From: an uncultured Gammaproteobacteria bacterium
GTDB taxonomy: Bacteria; Pseudomonadota; Gammaproteobacteria; Steroidobacterales; Woeseiaceae
Length of the DNA stretch: 64,000 nt
NCBI GenBank assembly: GCA_937899415.1
Contig: CALBPI010000062.1
Span: forward strand, 124,001 to 188,000
Reading direction: 5' to 3'
Part shown: positions 41,235-51,042 of the stretch, piece after piece
Layout of the letters: each line of letters begins with the position of its first letter
Position numbering within the stretch: the stretch's first letter is position 1
Position numbers and translations under genes: made by a program
The notes under the pieces: generated by a model
What the model was told of the DNA's origin: nothing
The model's input: only the letters and a program-made list of their open reading frames with translations
The model's database searches: none

Positions 41235-42452
41235 CTAGCCCACAAGCTCGTTCATATTGAAGATCGGCAACAGGATCGCCAGCACGATGAGCAGCACGAC
41301 AATGCCCATGATGACGATGATCAGGGGTTCGATAATACTCATGAGTGCGGAGATCAGGCTGTCCGACTCGCGCTCCTGGTTGACGGCTGCGCGCTCGAGC
41401 ATTTCGTCGAGACGGCCGCTGGCTTCACCACTTGAAATCAGGTGAATGGTCATAGGCGGAAACACGCCGCGCTCGCCAAGTGAGCGGCTGATAGGTGCGC
41501 CCTCACGAATGCGAACGGCAGCCTCGTCAACGGCTTCGCGCATCGGCACGTTCGATATGACCTCGCCGGCAATACGCAGCGACTCGAGTACGGGGACGCC
41601 GCTGGCCGCGAGGATCGCCAACGTACGCATGAAGCGCGCCGTGTTCAGGCCGCGTGTGAGCCGCCCGAAGACGGGCATGCGCAGTTTCGTACCGTGCCAG
41701 CGCTTCTTGGGCCCGGGTTGGGCCAGCAGCAGCCGGATGCCGATGAACCCTGCGACTGCGCCCATAATCAGGAGCCACCACCAGGCTTGCACAAACTCGC
41801 TGAGACCGATCAGAGCGCGCGTGAGGCCAGGCAATTGGTTGCCTGTCGACACGAAGACGCTAACGATCTTCGGCACGACATAGGACAGCATGAAGGCGAC
41901 CACGGCCAGCGACATGAGTACGAGCAGAATCGGGTAGACGAGCGCTGTCTTGGCCTTCTGCGACAGGTTCTGGCGGTTTTCGGTGTAGTCGGCCAGCCGG
42001 TCGAGCACGTTGTCGAGTTTGCCGGATTGTTCGCCGGCATCGACGGTTGCGCGGAACATGGCCGGGAAGGCCTGCGGGAATTCGGCCAGGCTACCGGCCA
42101 GCGAATAGCCTTCGCGGACCCGGGCGCGTACGCCCATGATGATGCTGCGCGTTTTCGACTGCTCCGACTGGTCGGCAATGGCCTGCAGGGCTTCTTCAAG
42201 CGGCAGGCCCGCTTGCGACAGCGTCGCCAGCTGGCGCGTAACGAGCGCGAGTTCGGCGCCCGACAGGGCACGACGGATCGTGACGCGTTTTTTGTCGTCG
42301 CTGCGCCCGCGCGTTGCAACGGGATCGACGGACAGCGGCGTCAGTGACTGTTCGCGCAGCGCGCCGCGCACGGCACGCGCCGTGTCTCCCTCGAGCACCC
42401 CTTTGCGTTGCTTGCCGCGGGGGTCGAGTGCGATGTATTCGAAAGCGGCCAT
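41235..42452 (-). CDS. gspF: Type II secretion system inner membrane protein GspF
   Basis: MAAFEYIALDPRGKQRKGVLEGDTARAVRGALREQSLTPLSV; three hydrophobic segments. Confidence 0.95.
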   Translation of the reverse strand: MAAFEYIALDPRGKQRKGVLEGDTARAVRGALREQSLTPLSVDPVATRGRSDDKKRVTIRRALSGAELALVTRQLATLSQAGLPLEEALQAIADQSEQSKTRSIIMGVRARVREGYSLAGSLAEFPQAFPAMFRATVDAGEQSGKLDNVLDRLADYTENRQNLSQKAKTALVYPILLVLMSLAVVAFMLSYVVPKIVSVFVSTGNQLPGLTRALIGLSEFVQAWWWLLIMGAVAGFIGIRLLLAQPGPKKRWHGTKLRMPVFGRLTRGLNTARFMRTLAILAASGVPVLESLRIAGEVISNVPMREAVDEAAVRIREGAPISRSLGERGVFPPMTIHLISSGEASGRLDEMLERAAVNQERESDSLISALMSIIEPLIIVIMGIVVLLIVLAILLPIFNMNELVG

Positions 42453-42471
42453 GACTCAGACGTCTCGCGCG

Positions 42472-44001
42472 TCAGTCATCGCGCGTGACCCGCAATACCT
42501 CTTCCAGTGTCGTGATGCCCTGAAGCACCTTGGCGCGGCCATCGGCACGAATACTGGGGCCACGTTCTCGCGCGTAGCGTTCGAGCTCATGTTCACCCGA
42601 GCCATCGTGAATCATGGTGCGCATCGTGTCATCGACGGTCACGAGTTCGTAGATGCCCGAGCGACCACGAAACGCCATGGGATCGTCGGCCGGCGGGCGG
42701 TATAGCGTCGGACGTTGCTCGCGGCTGACGCGCAGCATGTCGCATTCAGCGTCGCTGGCCGGGTAGGCCTCGCAACGCTCCGAATCGAGTGTGCGCACGA
42801 GGCGCTGTGACAGCACGCCGATGAGGCTCGACGACAGCAAAAACGGCTCGACGCCCATGTCGCGCAGTCGGGTCACGGCGCCCACGGCTGTGTTGGTGTG
42901 CAGGGTGGAGAGTACGAGGTGACCGGTGAGCGAAGCCTGGACAGCGATTTCCGCCGTTTCGAGGTCGCGAATCTCACCGACCATCACCACGTCAGGGTCC
43001 TGGCGCAGAATGGCGCGGAGTCCGCGCGCGAAGGTCATGTCGACCTTGGTGTTGACCTGCGACTGACCGATGCCATCGATGTAGTACTCGATGGGGTCTT
43101 CGACGGTCATGATGTTGCGCGTTGCGTTGTTGATGCGCTCGAGCGCCGCGTACAGCGTGGTCGTTTTACCCGAACCCGTCGGGCCTGTGACGAGAATGAT
43201 GCCGTGCGGCTTGTGGATCAGCGCGTCGATGTTGCGTTGGTCATCGGCGCGCATGCCCAGCTGCGCGAGATCAAGTCGACCGGCCTGCTTGTCGAGCAGA
43301 CGCATGACCACGCGCTCGCCATGACCGGACGGCATCGTCGAAACGCGTACGTCTACGGCACGACCCGCAACACGCAGCGAGATATGGCCGTCCTGCGGCA
43401 GGCGCTTCTCGGCAATGTCGAGTTTCGACATGACCTTGATGCGGGAAACGAGCAGGGGTGAGACGCCGCGCGCGGTCTGCAGTACTTCGCGCAGCACGCC
43501 GTCGATGCGCATCCGCACGATGAGCCGGTTCTCGTAGGGCTCGATGTGAATATCCGAGGCGTTTTCCTTGATGGCCTCGGTGAGCAACGCATTGATGAGG
43601 CGAATGATGGGCGCCTCGTCGTCAGATTCGAGCAGGTCCGACTGTTCGGGCAGGTCCTGCGCCAGCATGAGCAGGTCGGTCTCTTCCTCGAACCCGTCCA
43701 TCATCTGCATGGCGGGGCCCGTACCGCGCTCGTAGGCCTGCTGCAGTTCCATGTCAAACTGCGCTTCGCTCACGCGCTCGATGTTCAGCGTCTGACCCAG
43801 GAAGCGTTGCGCTTCAGCCAGGCTCGCGAGGCTGGCGCCTTCACGGTAGAGCAGGGCCTCGGGCACGCCATCCTGTTCGCGCACGAGCAGGCCGTGGCGC
43901 TTCGCGAACGAGAAGGGCAACTGCGTTTTGGTCGCGGTTTCCTCTTCCACGGCCAGTGTGCTGATCGTCTCGTCTTCTAACGTGTCCGTGGTGACCGCCA
44001 T
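42472..44001 (-). CDS. gspE: Type II secretion system ATPase GspE
   Basis: VTGPTGSGKTTTLYAALERIN, RQDPDVVMVGEIRDLETAEIAVQASLTGHLVLSTLHTN; start ATG 44001. Confidence 0.95.
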   Translation of the reverse strand: MAVTTDTLEDETISTLAVEEETATKTQLPFSFAKRHGLLVREQDGVPEALLYREGASLASLAEAQRFLGQTLNIERVSEAQFDMELQQAYERGTGPAMQMMDGFEEETDLLMLAQDLPEQSDLLESDDEAPIIRLINALLTEAIKENASDIHIEPYENRLIVRMRIDGVLREVLQTARGVSPLLVSRIKVMSKLDIAEKRLPQDGHISLRVAGRAVDVRVSTMPSGHGERVVMRLLDKQAGRLDLAQLGMRADDQRNIDALIHKPHGIILVTGPTGSGKTTTLYAALERINNATRNIMTVEDPIEYYIDGIGQSQVNTKVDMTFARGLRAILRQDPDVVMVGEIRDLETAEIAVQASLTGHLVLSTLHTNTAVGAVTRLRDMGVEPFLLSSSLIGVLSQRLVRTLDSERCEAYPASDAECDMLRVSREQRPTLYRPPADDPMAFRGRSGIYELVTVDDTMRTMIHDGSGEHELERYARERGPSIRADGRAKVLQGITTLEEVLRVTRDD

Positions 44002-44017
44002 CGTGCCTGCCTCCGGC

Positions 44018-46000
44018 TTACTCGCCGCCGCTGTCTTCCTGCATGATATCGGCAGGTGGCTGTGTTGGTGGAGTGTCGCGCACCTGCTCTTCAAGTGGCG
44101 GCAGCGTCGGGCGCACAGCGTCACGAATGAGCGGTACGCTTCGGTCACCCTGCTGCAGGTTGCGCAGGTAGTTGTACTTCTCGCCCGTCACCTGCATCGA
44201 GCCGATGCCATCGAGAAGGATCTTGGGTTTGATGAAGACCATGAGGTTGGTCTTGATCTTCTCCGAGGTGCGAGAGCGGAACAGGTTGCCGATGATCGGA
44301 ATGCTGCCCAGCACGGGTACGCGCTGATCGGTCTCGAGCACCTGGTCGTCAATGAGGCCGCCCAGCACAAGGATGCCGCCATCCTCGACGATAACCGAGG
44401 TCTCGATGAGGCGGGTGTTTGTGATCAGGTCGACGGCGCCGGCGCTGGAGCTCAGGCTTGAGATCTCCTGAGTGATCTCGAGCAAGATCGTGCCGTCGTC
44501 GGTGATCTGCGGTGTGAGCTGCAGGTTGGTGCCGACCTGCTCGCGGTTGACGGTCTGGAACGGATTCACGGCGCCGGCGTTGTTGCCGCCCGTGTTGGTG
44601 AACTGGCCCGTGATGAACGGCACTTCCTGACCGATCTCGATCTTCGCCTCTTCGTTGTCCATCGTGACGATGACGGGCGTCGAGATCACGTTCGTATTGG
44701 CGTCGCCCTGCAGCGCATTGAGGATCGCGGCAAAACTCACACCCGAATCCGATATGCGGCCCACTCCTAACGTGATGCCCTCGGAGATCGCGCCGGCCAG
44801 GGCTGCGGCATCGTTACCTTCGCTGGCACCGGCCAGCGGCACGATGCGGCTGCCTGCGGAGGCGAAGTCCGTAACGCCCACAATATTGTCGTCGTTGCTG
44901 CCATCGAGTGCCCAGGTCACGCCCAGCTGCGAGTCGCGGTTGATGTTGACCTCGACGATCAGAGCCTCGACGAGCACTTGTGCTCGGCGAATGTCGAGCT
45001 TGTCGACGACCGACATGATCGAACGCATCGACGCGGGCGGTGCCGTGATGACGAGTGCGTTGGTGATTTCATCGGCCCAGATGTTGACCTCAATGTCTGC
45101 GTTCGCCGCCGTCTCCTGGCCCTCGGCACTCTGTACCTGGCCCTGCAGCTTACCCGCGAGGTCTTCTGCGTTGGCGTATTTGAGGTAGCGTACCTGGGTG
45201 TCGCCACCGGCTTCGCGCGGCGTATCGAGATGTGCGATGAGTGTGCGGATCTTGACGCGGTCAGCGGGTACGCCGCTGATGAGCACGCTGTTGGTGCGCC
45301 CGTCAGCGACGAGGTTTATGGGTGCGCTGGCACCCGCCTCGACGCGGTTGCCGCCGTTGAGCGCGTTGATCGTCGTGACGATGTCTGTGGCCGACGCGTA
45401 GGTCAGCGGCACCACCTCGACATCGGCGTCGATGGGCCTGTCAATCTGGCGCAGCAGGTACCGAATCCGATTCACGTTGCGCTGCGTGTCGCTGATGATC
45501 AGCGAGTTTGAGCTGGCCTGCGCCGCCAAGTGGGCGTTGCTGGGAAGCAGCGGACGCAAGACCGGCACCAGCTGTGCGGCCGACACGTTTTCGACACGCA
45601 ACACCGTGGTGACCGTCTCGTCGGCAAGCGCGCCCGTGACATTGGCCGGCGCCTGGCGCGCGTTGGCGTTGGGTACGATGCGCGTCACGCTGCCCGCTTC
45701 GATGGCCACGAAGTTGTTGACCTCGAGCAGCTGCAGGAAGGCCAGGTAGAACTCCTCGGCGTTCATGGGCTCGCTGGCGATGAGCGTCACTTTGGCATTG
45801 ACGCGCGGGTCGACGATGAACGTGCGGCCCGTGGCCATTTGCACCGCATCGATAACCGCCTTGATATCGGTCTCACGATAGTTCGGCGTGATTTCATCGA
45901 TGCCCTGCGCCAGGACGCCTTGTGCGGTGGTCAGCGCAGTGGCAAGCGCCAGTGCTGCGACGATCAGGCGCTGCCGGGGCGCGCGTTGCGAGTGGTTCAT
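44018..46000 (-). CDS. gspD: Type II secretion system secretin GspD
   Basis: Signal peptide; N0/N1 domains; EEAKIEIGQEVPFITGQ; IVEDGGILVLGGLI. Confidence 0.95.
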   Translation of the reverse strand: MNHSQRAPRQRLIVAALALATALTTAQGVLAQGIDEITPNYRETDIKAVIDAVQMATGRTFIVDPRVNAKVTLIASEPMNAEEFYLAFLQLLEVNNFVAIEAGSVTRIVPNANARQAPANVTGALADETVTTVLRVENVSAAQLVPVLRPLLPSNAHLAAQASSNSLIISDTQRNVNRIRYLLRQIDRPIDADVEVVPLTYASATDIVTTINALNGGNRVEAGASAPINLVADGRTNSVLISGVPADRVKIRTLIAHLDTPREAGGDTQVRYLKYANAEDLAGKLQGQVQSAEGQETAANADIEVNIWADEITNALVITAPPASMRSIMSVVDKLDIRRAQVLVEALIVEVNINRDSQLGVTWALDGSNDDNIVGVTDFASAGSRIVPLAGASEGNDAAALAGAISEGITLGVGRISDSGVSFAAILNALQGDANTNVISTPVIVTMDNEEAKIEIGQEVPFITGQFTNTGGNNAGAVNPFQTVNREQVGTNLQLTPQITDDGTILLEITQEISSLSSSAGAVDLITNTRLIETSVIVEDGGILVLGGLIDDQVLETDQRVPVLGSIPIIGNLFRSRTSEKIKTNLMVFIKPKILLDGIGSMQVTGEKYNYLRNLQQGDRSVPLIRDAVRPTLPPLEEQVRDTPPTQPPADIMQEDSGGE

Positions 46001-46944
46001 TGAGTGGCCTGGTCCGAAAAGTCGAGTGAGCTCGTGTCGAGCGTTAGGTTTTGTTGTTGGCCGCCACGCTCGAGCGTGACGGAAATGCTCTGGGCATTGC
46101 CCAGCTCACTGAAAACGCGTGCGCCCTGCGAAGGGTTATTAAGCGGTGTGCCGTTGATGGCCGTCACGATGTCACCCGGGCGCAGGCCGAGCTTGGCGAA
46201 GCTCTGCCGGTCGGAGCCCGGGTAGAGCCGGTAGCCGCGCTGTTGCCCGCCCACGTAGTAGGGCCGCGGCGAGATGATCTGGGTGAACTGTGCCGCGTTT
46301 TCCGTGAGGACCTGGGTCATCGACGGGCCACTGGCGCGGCGAATGCTGGTGCGGGAGCGGTTGGCCTGCGGTGCAATGCCTGCGAGTTCTTCGGGTTTCG
46401 GTAGTTTTAGGGATTCGAAAGCGCCACTGCGACTGAGTATCACCTGTTCACGTCGCACCGAGTGCAAGGTTAGGCCCGGGCGAACGGTGTCGCCGATTGC
46501 GAAAACACGTTCATCGCGACCGTCTGCGATGATGGCGAGCGCATTTTCGTCGGAGTCCGCAGCCAGGGTGCCCTTAAGCGTCAGAGGTTCACGGGTTTCA
46601 GGTACGTCTACAGGCGGCGGCGGACCGCAATCGGGCGGACAGTTCTTTTTAATCTCCTCCGCCACCCCGAACAGGCTAGCTTTGATGATGGCAGAGACAT
46701 CGGTAGACGCAGCCGCGATCTGCCCGGAGTCACTCGACGCAGGCGCCAGCGCCACAGGCGGCGCAATGTTGGCATCCGCGCGAGCGGGCAGCAGGGCGAC
46801 CACAAGCCCGGCCAGTTGCCAGGCGATCACGATCGCTAAAAGCAACGCCGCGAGCCCGGGGCCGCGTCGCTGCATGGTGGTCAGCCACGGTTGCTGACCC
46901 AGGCGTTGGAACCGGTCCAACGCGTCCGCGCCACTCATCGCCAT
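45997..46944 (-). CDS. gspC: Type II secretion system protein GspC (HR and PDZ domains)
   Basis: LFGVAEE...EPLTLKGTLAADSDENALAII, GYRLYPGSDRQSFAKLGLRPGDIVTAINGTPL. Confidence 0.9.
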   Translation of the reverse strand: MAMSGADALDRFQRLGQQPWLTTMQRRGPGLAALLLAIVIAWQLAGLVVALLPARADANIAPPVALAPASSDSGQIAAASTDVSAIIKASLFGVAEEIKKNCPPDCGPPPPVDVPETREPLTLKGTLAADSDENALAIIADGRDERVFAIGDTVRPGLTLHSVRREQVILSRSGAFESLKLPKPEELAGIAPQANRSRTSIRRASGPSMTQVLTENAAQFTQIISPRPYYVGGQQRGYRLYPGSDRQSFAKLGLRPGDIVTAINGTPLNNPSQGARVFSELGNAQSISVTLERGGQQQNLTLDTSSLDFSDQATQ

Positions 46945-47259
46945 GATTTGGTTTCCGCCTCCAGACTGCGCTTGTTCATGTCCGCGTTACCTTTATGGGT
47001 GTTATTAGTGCCTGGTGCAGGCCCGGATCCGCGCAGTCCTCGCCGCATGATACGGCAGTCCCAGCGGGCCGAACAAGCGTGCCCAAGCGTCTGAACAGCT
47101 TAGAATCCGGCCGTTTGCGTTGGTTCCGCTGGCCCAGCCAGTTGATTGACGTATGCCCTTGCGTCGCGGCCCCTCTGACCCCATCTCCTGACCTCGGAGA
47201 CACGTAACAGACACCGCCTCCGGTCTTATGGTATGTATCGATTGAGTGTGAAAAACGGA

Positions 47260-47622
47260 ATGAGCACGAGCAGGGCGATGGCAGAGCACGATCCCGACGA
47301 GCCAACCGGACCCGACGAACACGTCGGTGATACCGGTACGGTCACTGAGGAAGCGCGGCCGAAACTCAAGAAACCACCGCTCTACCGGGTGGTGCTGCTC
47401 AACGACGACTACACCCCCATGGAGTTCGTCGTGCAGATCTTGGAGCAGGTGTTTTCACACGACCGCGCGCTCGCCACGCGCATCATGCTCGAGGTCCACA
47501 CGAAAGGAAAAGGCGTTTGCGGGGTCTTTACGTATGACGTCGCTGAAACCAAGGTCGCCCAGGTGACCAAAGCGGCAGAACAGCACCAGCACCCGTTGCT
47601 GTGCACCATGGAAGCCGACTGA
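47260..47622 (+). CDS. clpS: ATP-dependent Clp protease adaptor ClpS
   Basis: [27 protein letters not shown]...[22 protein letters not shown]. Confidence 0.97.
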   Translation: MSTSRAMAEHDPDEPTGPDEHVGDTGTVTEEARPKLKKPPLYRVVLLNDDYTPMEFVVQILEQVFSHDRALATRIMLEVHTKGKGVCGVFTYDVAETKVAQVTKAAEQHQHPLLCTMEAD

Positions 47623-47650
47623 TGGCGCAAGCCACGACACGGAGAGCAAG

Positions 47651-49978
47651 ATGCTGAACAGTGAATTGGAGTTCTGCCTCAACGAGGCATTCCAGTCAGC
47701 ACGTGACCAACGGCATGAATTCATGACTGTTGAGCACTTGTTGCTCGCGATCCTCGATATCCCCGAGGTTTATGACCTGCTGCGCGCCCTCGAAGCCGAC
47801 ATTAACCGGTTGCGGCGCGAGCTCAATGAAGTGATTGGACAAACCACGCCCCGTCTCGGCGAAGACGTCGACCAGGAAGTGCAGCCCACGCTGGGATTCC
47901 AGCGCGTCGTGCAGCGCGCCGTGTTCCACGTGCAGTCGAGCGGCAAGAAAGAGGTCACGGGCGTCAACGTGCTCGTGGCGATCTTTAGCGAAAAGCAGTC
48001 GCAAGCCGTCTACCTGCTCAACCTCCAGGACATCACGCGTCTCGATGTCGTCAATTACATCTCGCACGGCGTCAGCCGCGCCGGAGAGTACGGCGAAGAG
48101 GGCGAGAGTATCGGTACCACGAGCGAGGGCGAGGACGGCGAGGCGCCGCGCTCGGCACTCGACGAATACGCGACAAACCTCAACAGCGAGGCGGAGTCAG
48201 GCCGTATCGACCCGCTTATCGGCCGCACGCTCGAAGTCGAGCGCACGATCGAGACCCTCTGCCGCCGCCGCAAGAACACCCCGCGGTACGTGGGCGAGGC
48301 GGGCGTGGGCAAGACGGCCATCGCCGAAGGCCTGGCGCGGCTGATTGTTGAGGGCGAGGTGCCCGAGGTACTCGCCGACGCGACGATCTACTCGCTGGAC
48401 ATGGGTGCACTCGTCGCGGGCACCAAGTACCGCGGCGACTTCGAGAAACGACTCAAGGCCGTCGTCAAGGAGCTCTCTGAGGAGCCCAACTCGGTGCTGT
48501 TTATCGACGAGATCCACACCATCATCGGGGCCGGCGCCGCCTCGGGCGGTGTTATGGACGCCTCGAACCTCATCAAGCCCGTGCTGGCCAACGGCCGGCT
48601 TCGTTGCATTGGTTCCACGACCTACCAGGAGTACCGGGGCATTTTTGAGAAGGACCACGCACTCGCGCGGCGCTTCCAGAAGATCGATATCCCGGAGCCC
48701 TCGGTCGAGGAGACGGTGCAGATCCTCGCGGGGCTGCAAAGCCGCTTCGAAGCCCACCACGGCGTGCGCTACGACAGTGATGCCCTGCAGGCCGCTGCCG
48801 AGCTTGCGGCGCGGCACATCAACGACCGGCACCTGCCCGACAAGGCCATCGATGTCATCGACGAGGCGGGCGCGAACCTGCGCCTGCAGCCTGAGGCCAC
48901 GCGGCCCGAGTCGGTGACGGTCCAAGCCGTGCAGAACATTGTCGCGCGCATGGCACGAATCCCTCCAGCCAGTGTGTCGGTGTCGGACCGCGCCACGCTG
49001 CGCAACCTCGAACGCGACCTCAAGATGGTCATCTTCGGTCAGGACGCGGCTATCGAGGCGCTCTCCTCATCGATCAAGATGGCGCGCTCGGGCCTTAACG
49101 ACGACGAGAAGCCGGTCGGCTCGTTCCTGTTTGCCGGCCCAACGGGCGTGGGCAAAACCGAGGTCACGCGTCAGCTCGCAGCCTCTTTGGGCATCGAGCT
49201 GCTGCGTTTCGATATGTCGGAATACATGGAGCGGCACACGGTGTCGCGTCTGATCGGCGCCCCCCCGGGCTACGTCGGTTACGACCAGGGTGGTCTGCTT
49301 ACGGAAGCCGTGAACAAGAACCCGCACGCGGTCGTATTGCTCGACGAGATCGAGAAGGCGCACCCCGAGGTCTTCAACCTGCTGCTGCAGGTCATGGACC
49401 ACGGCACACTGACGGACAACAACGGTCGCAAGGCCGATTTCCGCAACGTGGTCCTCGTGATGACGACCAACTCGGGCGCGCAGGAAATGAGTCGCGCCTC
49501 GATTGGCTTCACGCAGCAGGACCACACGAGCGACGGCATGGAAGTCATCCGCCGCACGTTTACGCCGGAATTCCGCAACCGACTGGACGCCATCATCCAG
49601 TTCGAGCCGCTGGACCCGCATTCGATTGCTCGCGTCGTCGACAAGCTCGTCGTCGAACTCGAGGGTCGCCTGCTGAGCTCCAACGTCACGCTGGAACTTA
49701 CAGACGAGGCGCGCGACTGGATTGCAGACCGCGGCTACGACAAGTCGATGGGTGCCCGCCCCATGGCGCGCATCATTCAGAAGTACGTCAAGCGCCCGCT
49801 GGCTGATGACCTGCTGTTTGGCGAACTGTCAGAGGGCGGGCACGTGCGCGTGTGTGTCGTTGACGGCGAACTCAAGCTCGAGTTCGAGCGCCAGACACCG
49901 CGGCTGACGCACCAGTCCGCGGAATCGGGTGATGCGTCAGATGCGCCTTCGGATGAACCACAGGAACCCGGCGCCTGA
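47651..49978 (+). CDS. clpA: ATP-dependent Clp protease ATP-binding subunit ClpA
   Basis: MLNSELEFCLNEAF; GEAGVGKTAIAEGLA; FAGPTGVGKTEVTRQLA. Confidence 0.97.
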   Translation: MLNSELEFCLNEAFQSARDQRHEFMTVEHLLLAILDIPEVYDLLRALEADINRLRRELNEVIGQTTPRLGEDVDQEVQPTLGFQRVVQRAVFHVQSSGKKEVTGVNVLVAIFSEKQSQAVYLLNLQDITRLDVVNYISHGVSRAGEYGEEGESIGTTSEGEDGEAPRSALDEYATNLNSEAESGRIDPLIGRTLEVERTIETLCRRRKNTPRYVGEAGVGKTAIAEGLARLIVEGEVPEVLADATIYSLDMGALVAGTKYRGDFEKRLKAVVKELSEEPNSVLFIDEIHTIIGAGAASGGVMDASNLIKPVLANGRLRCIGSTTYQEYRGIFEKDHALARRFQKIDIPEPSVEETVQILAGLQSRFEAHHGVRYDSDALQAAAELAARHINDRHLPDKAIDVIDEAGANLRLQPEATRPESVTVQAVQNIVARMARIPPASVSVSDRATLRNLERDLKMVIFGQDAAIEALSSSIKMARSGLNDDEKPVGSFLFAGPTGVGKTEVTRQLAASLGIELLRFDMSEYMERHTVSRLIGAPPGYVGYDQGGLLTEAVNKNPHAVVLLDEIEKAHPEVFNLLLQVMDHGTLTDNNGRKADFRNVVLVMTTNSGAQEMSRASIGFTQQDHTSDGMEVIRRTFTPEFRNRLDAIIQFEPLDPHSIARVVDKLVVELEGRLLSSNVTLELTDEARDWIADRGYDKSMGARPMARIIQKYVKRPLADDLLFGELSEGGHVRVCVVDGELKLEFERQTPRLTHQSAESGDASDAPSDEPQEPGA

Positions 49979-50045
49979 GGCGCCGGTGTTCGTTCATTCT
50001 GGGTAGAGCGTCAGGCGCCGGACGGCACCCGCGCGAGACCGGGTA

Positions 50046-50264
50046 CTAGCGACCGCGGTAGACGATACGGCCTTTGCTCAGGTCGTAGGGTGTCAACTCG
50101 ACCGTGACCTTGTCGCCGGTCAGGATACGAATGTAGTGCTTGCGCATCTTGCCTGAGATGTGCGCGGTCACCGTGTGACCGTTCTCAAGCTCCACGCGAA
50201 ACGTCGTGTTGGGCAGCGTGTCGATGACGACGCCTTCCATCTGAATGGCTTCTTCCTTTGCCAA
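50046..50264 (-). CDS. infA: Translation initiation factor IF-1
   Basis: (M)[74 protein letters not shown] start. Confidence 0.97.
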   Translation of the reverse strand: MAKEEAIQMEGVVIDTLPNTTFRVELENGHTVTAHISGKMRKHYIRILTGDKVTVELTPYDLSKGRIVYRGR

Positions 50265-50337
50265 GTAGCCGTACCTCTTCAAAAAAGTGGCGGAATTGTC
50301 CGCAAATGCCTGCGCAATTGCAATGCGCCAGCGCCGA

Positions 50338-51042
50338 TTACGCCAGCGCTTCCGAAATGGGGGCCGGTTGCCAGGCTTTCAAGCGCGTGCAGCACTGACC
50401 CAGCAGCTCGCAAAACGCCCGCCGGGGCAGGGTGGTGGCACCCAGCGTTTCCAGGTGGGCCGTGTGCATCTGGCAATCGAGTACCGCGAAGCCGTCGCGT
50501 TCGAGCAGCGTGCACAGATACCAGAGCGCGAGCTTCGAGGCGTCGGTAAGCCGGTGGAACATCGACTCGCCGAAAAAGGCGCCGTCGATGGCAACGCCGT
50601 AGATGCCGCCTACGAGCTGTCCATTGCGACAGACCTCGACACTGTGGGCCCATCCGGCCTGATGCAGGTCAACATAGGCCCGCCGCATGGCGGGTGTGAT
50701 CCAGGTGCCTTCCTGGCCTGGGCGCGACTCGGCGCAGGCATCGATAACGCCCTCGAAATCGCGATTGGTTGTGAACGACCAGTCACCGCGTCGTAGCGTC
50801 CGTCGCAGTGAACGGCTCGCGTGAAAGTCCTCGGGCCGCAGCACCATGCGCGGGTCCGGGCTCCACCAGAGGATGGGCTGGCCCTCGCTGTACCAGGGGA
50901 AAATGCCGCGCTGGTAAGCGGCCAGTAGCCGTTCGACAGCCAGGTCGCCGCCTGCTGCGAGCAGCCCGTTGGGCTCGTCGAGCGCCGATTCCGGGTCGGG
51001 GAAACCCACGCCGGGCTGGGTGCCCAGCCAGTACAGGCTCAC
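50338..51042 (-). CDS. aat: Leucyl/phenylalanyl-tRNA--protein transferase
   Basis: [69 protein letters not shown] start 51042. Confidence 0.96.
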   Translation of the reverse strand: MSLYWLGTQPGVGFPDPESALDEPNGLLAAGGDLAVERLLAAYQRGIFPWYSEGQPILWWSPDPRMVLRPEDFHASRSLRRTLRRGDWSFTTNRDFEGVIDACAESRPGQEGTWITPAMRRAYVDLHQAGWAHSVEVCRNGQLVGGIYGVAIDGAFFGESMFHRLTDASKLALWYLCTLLERDGFAVLDCQMHTAHLETLGATTLPRRAFCELLGQCCTRLKAWQPAPISEALA

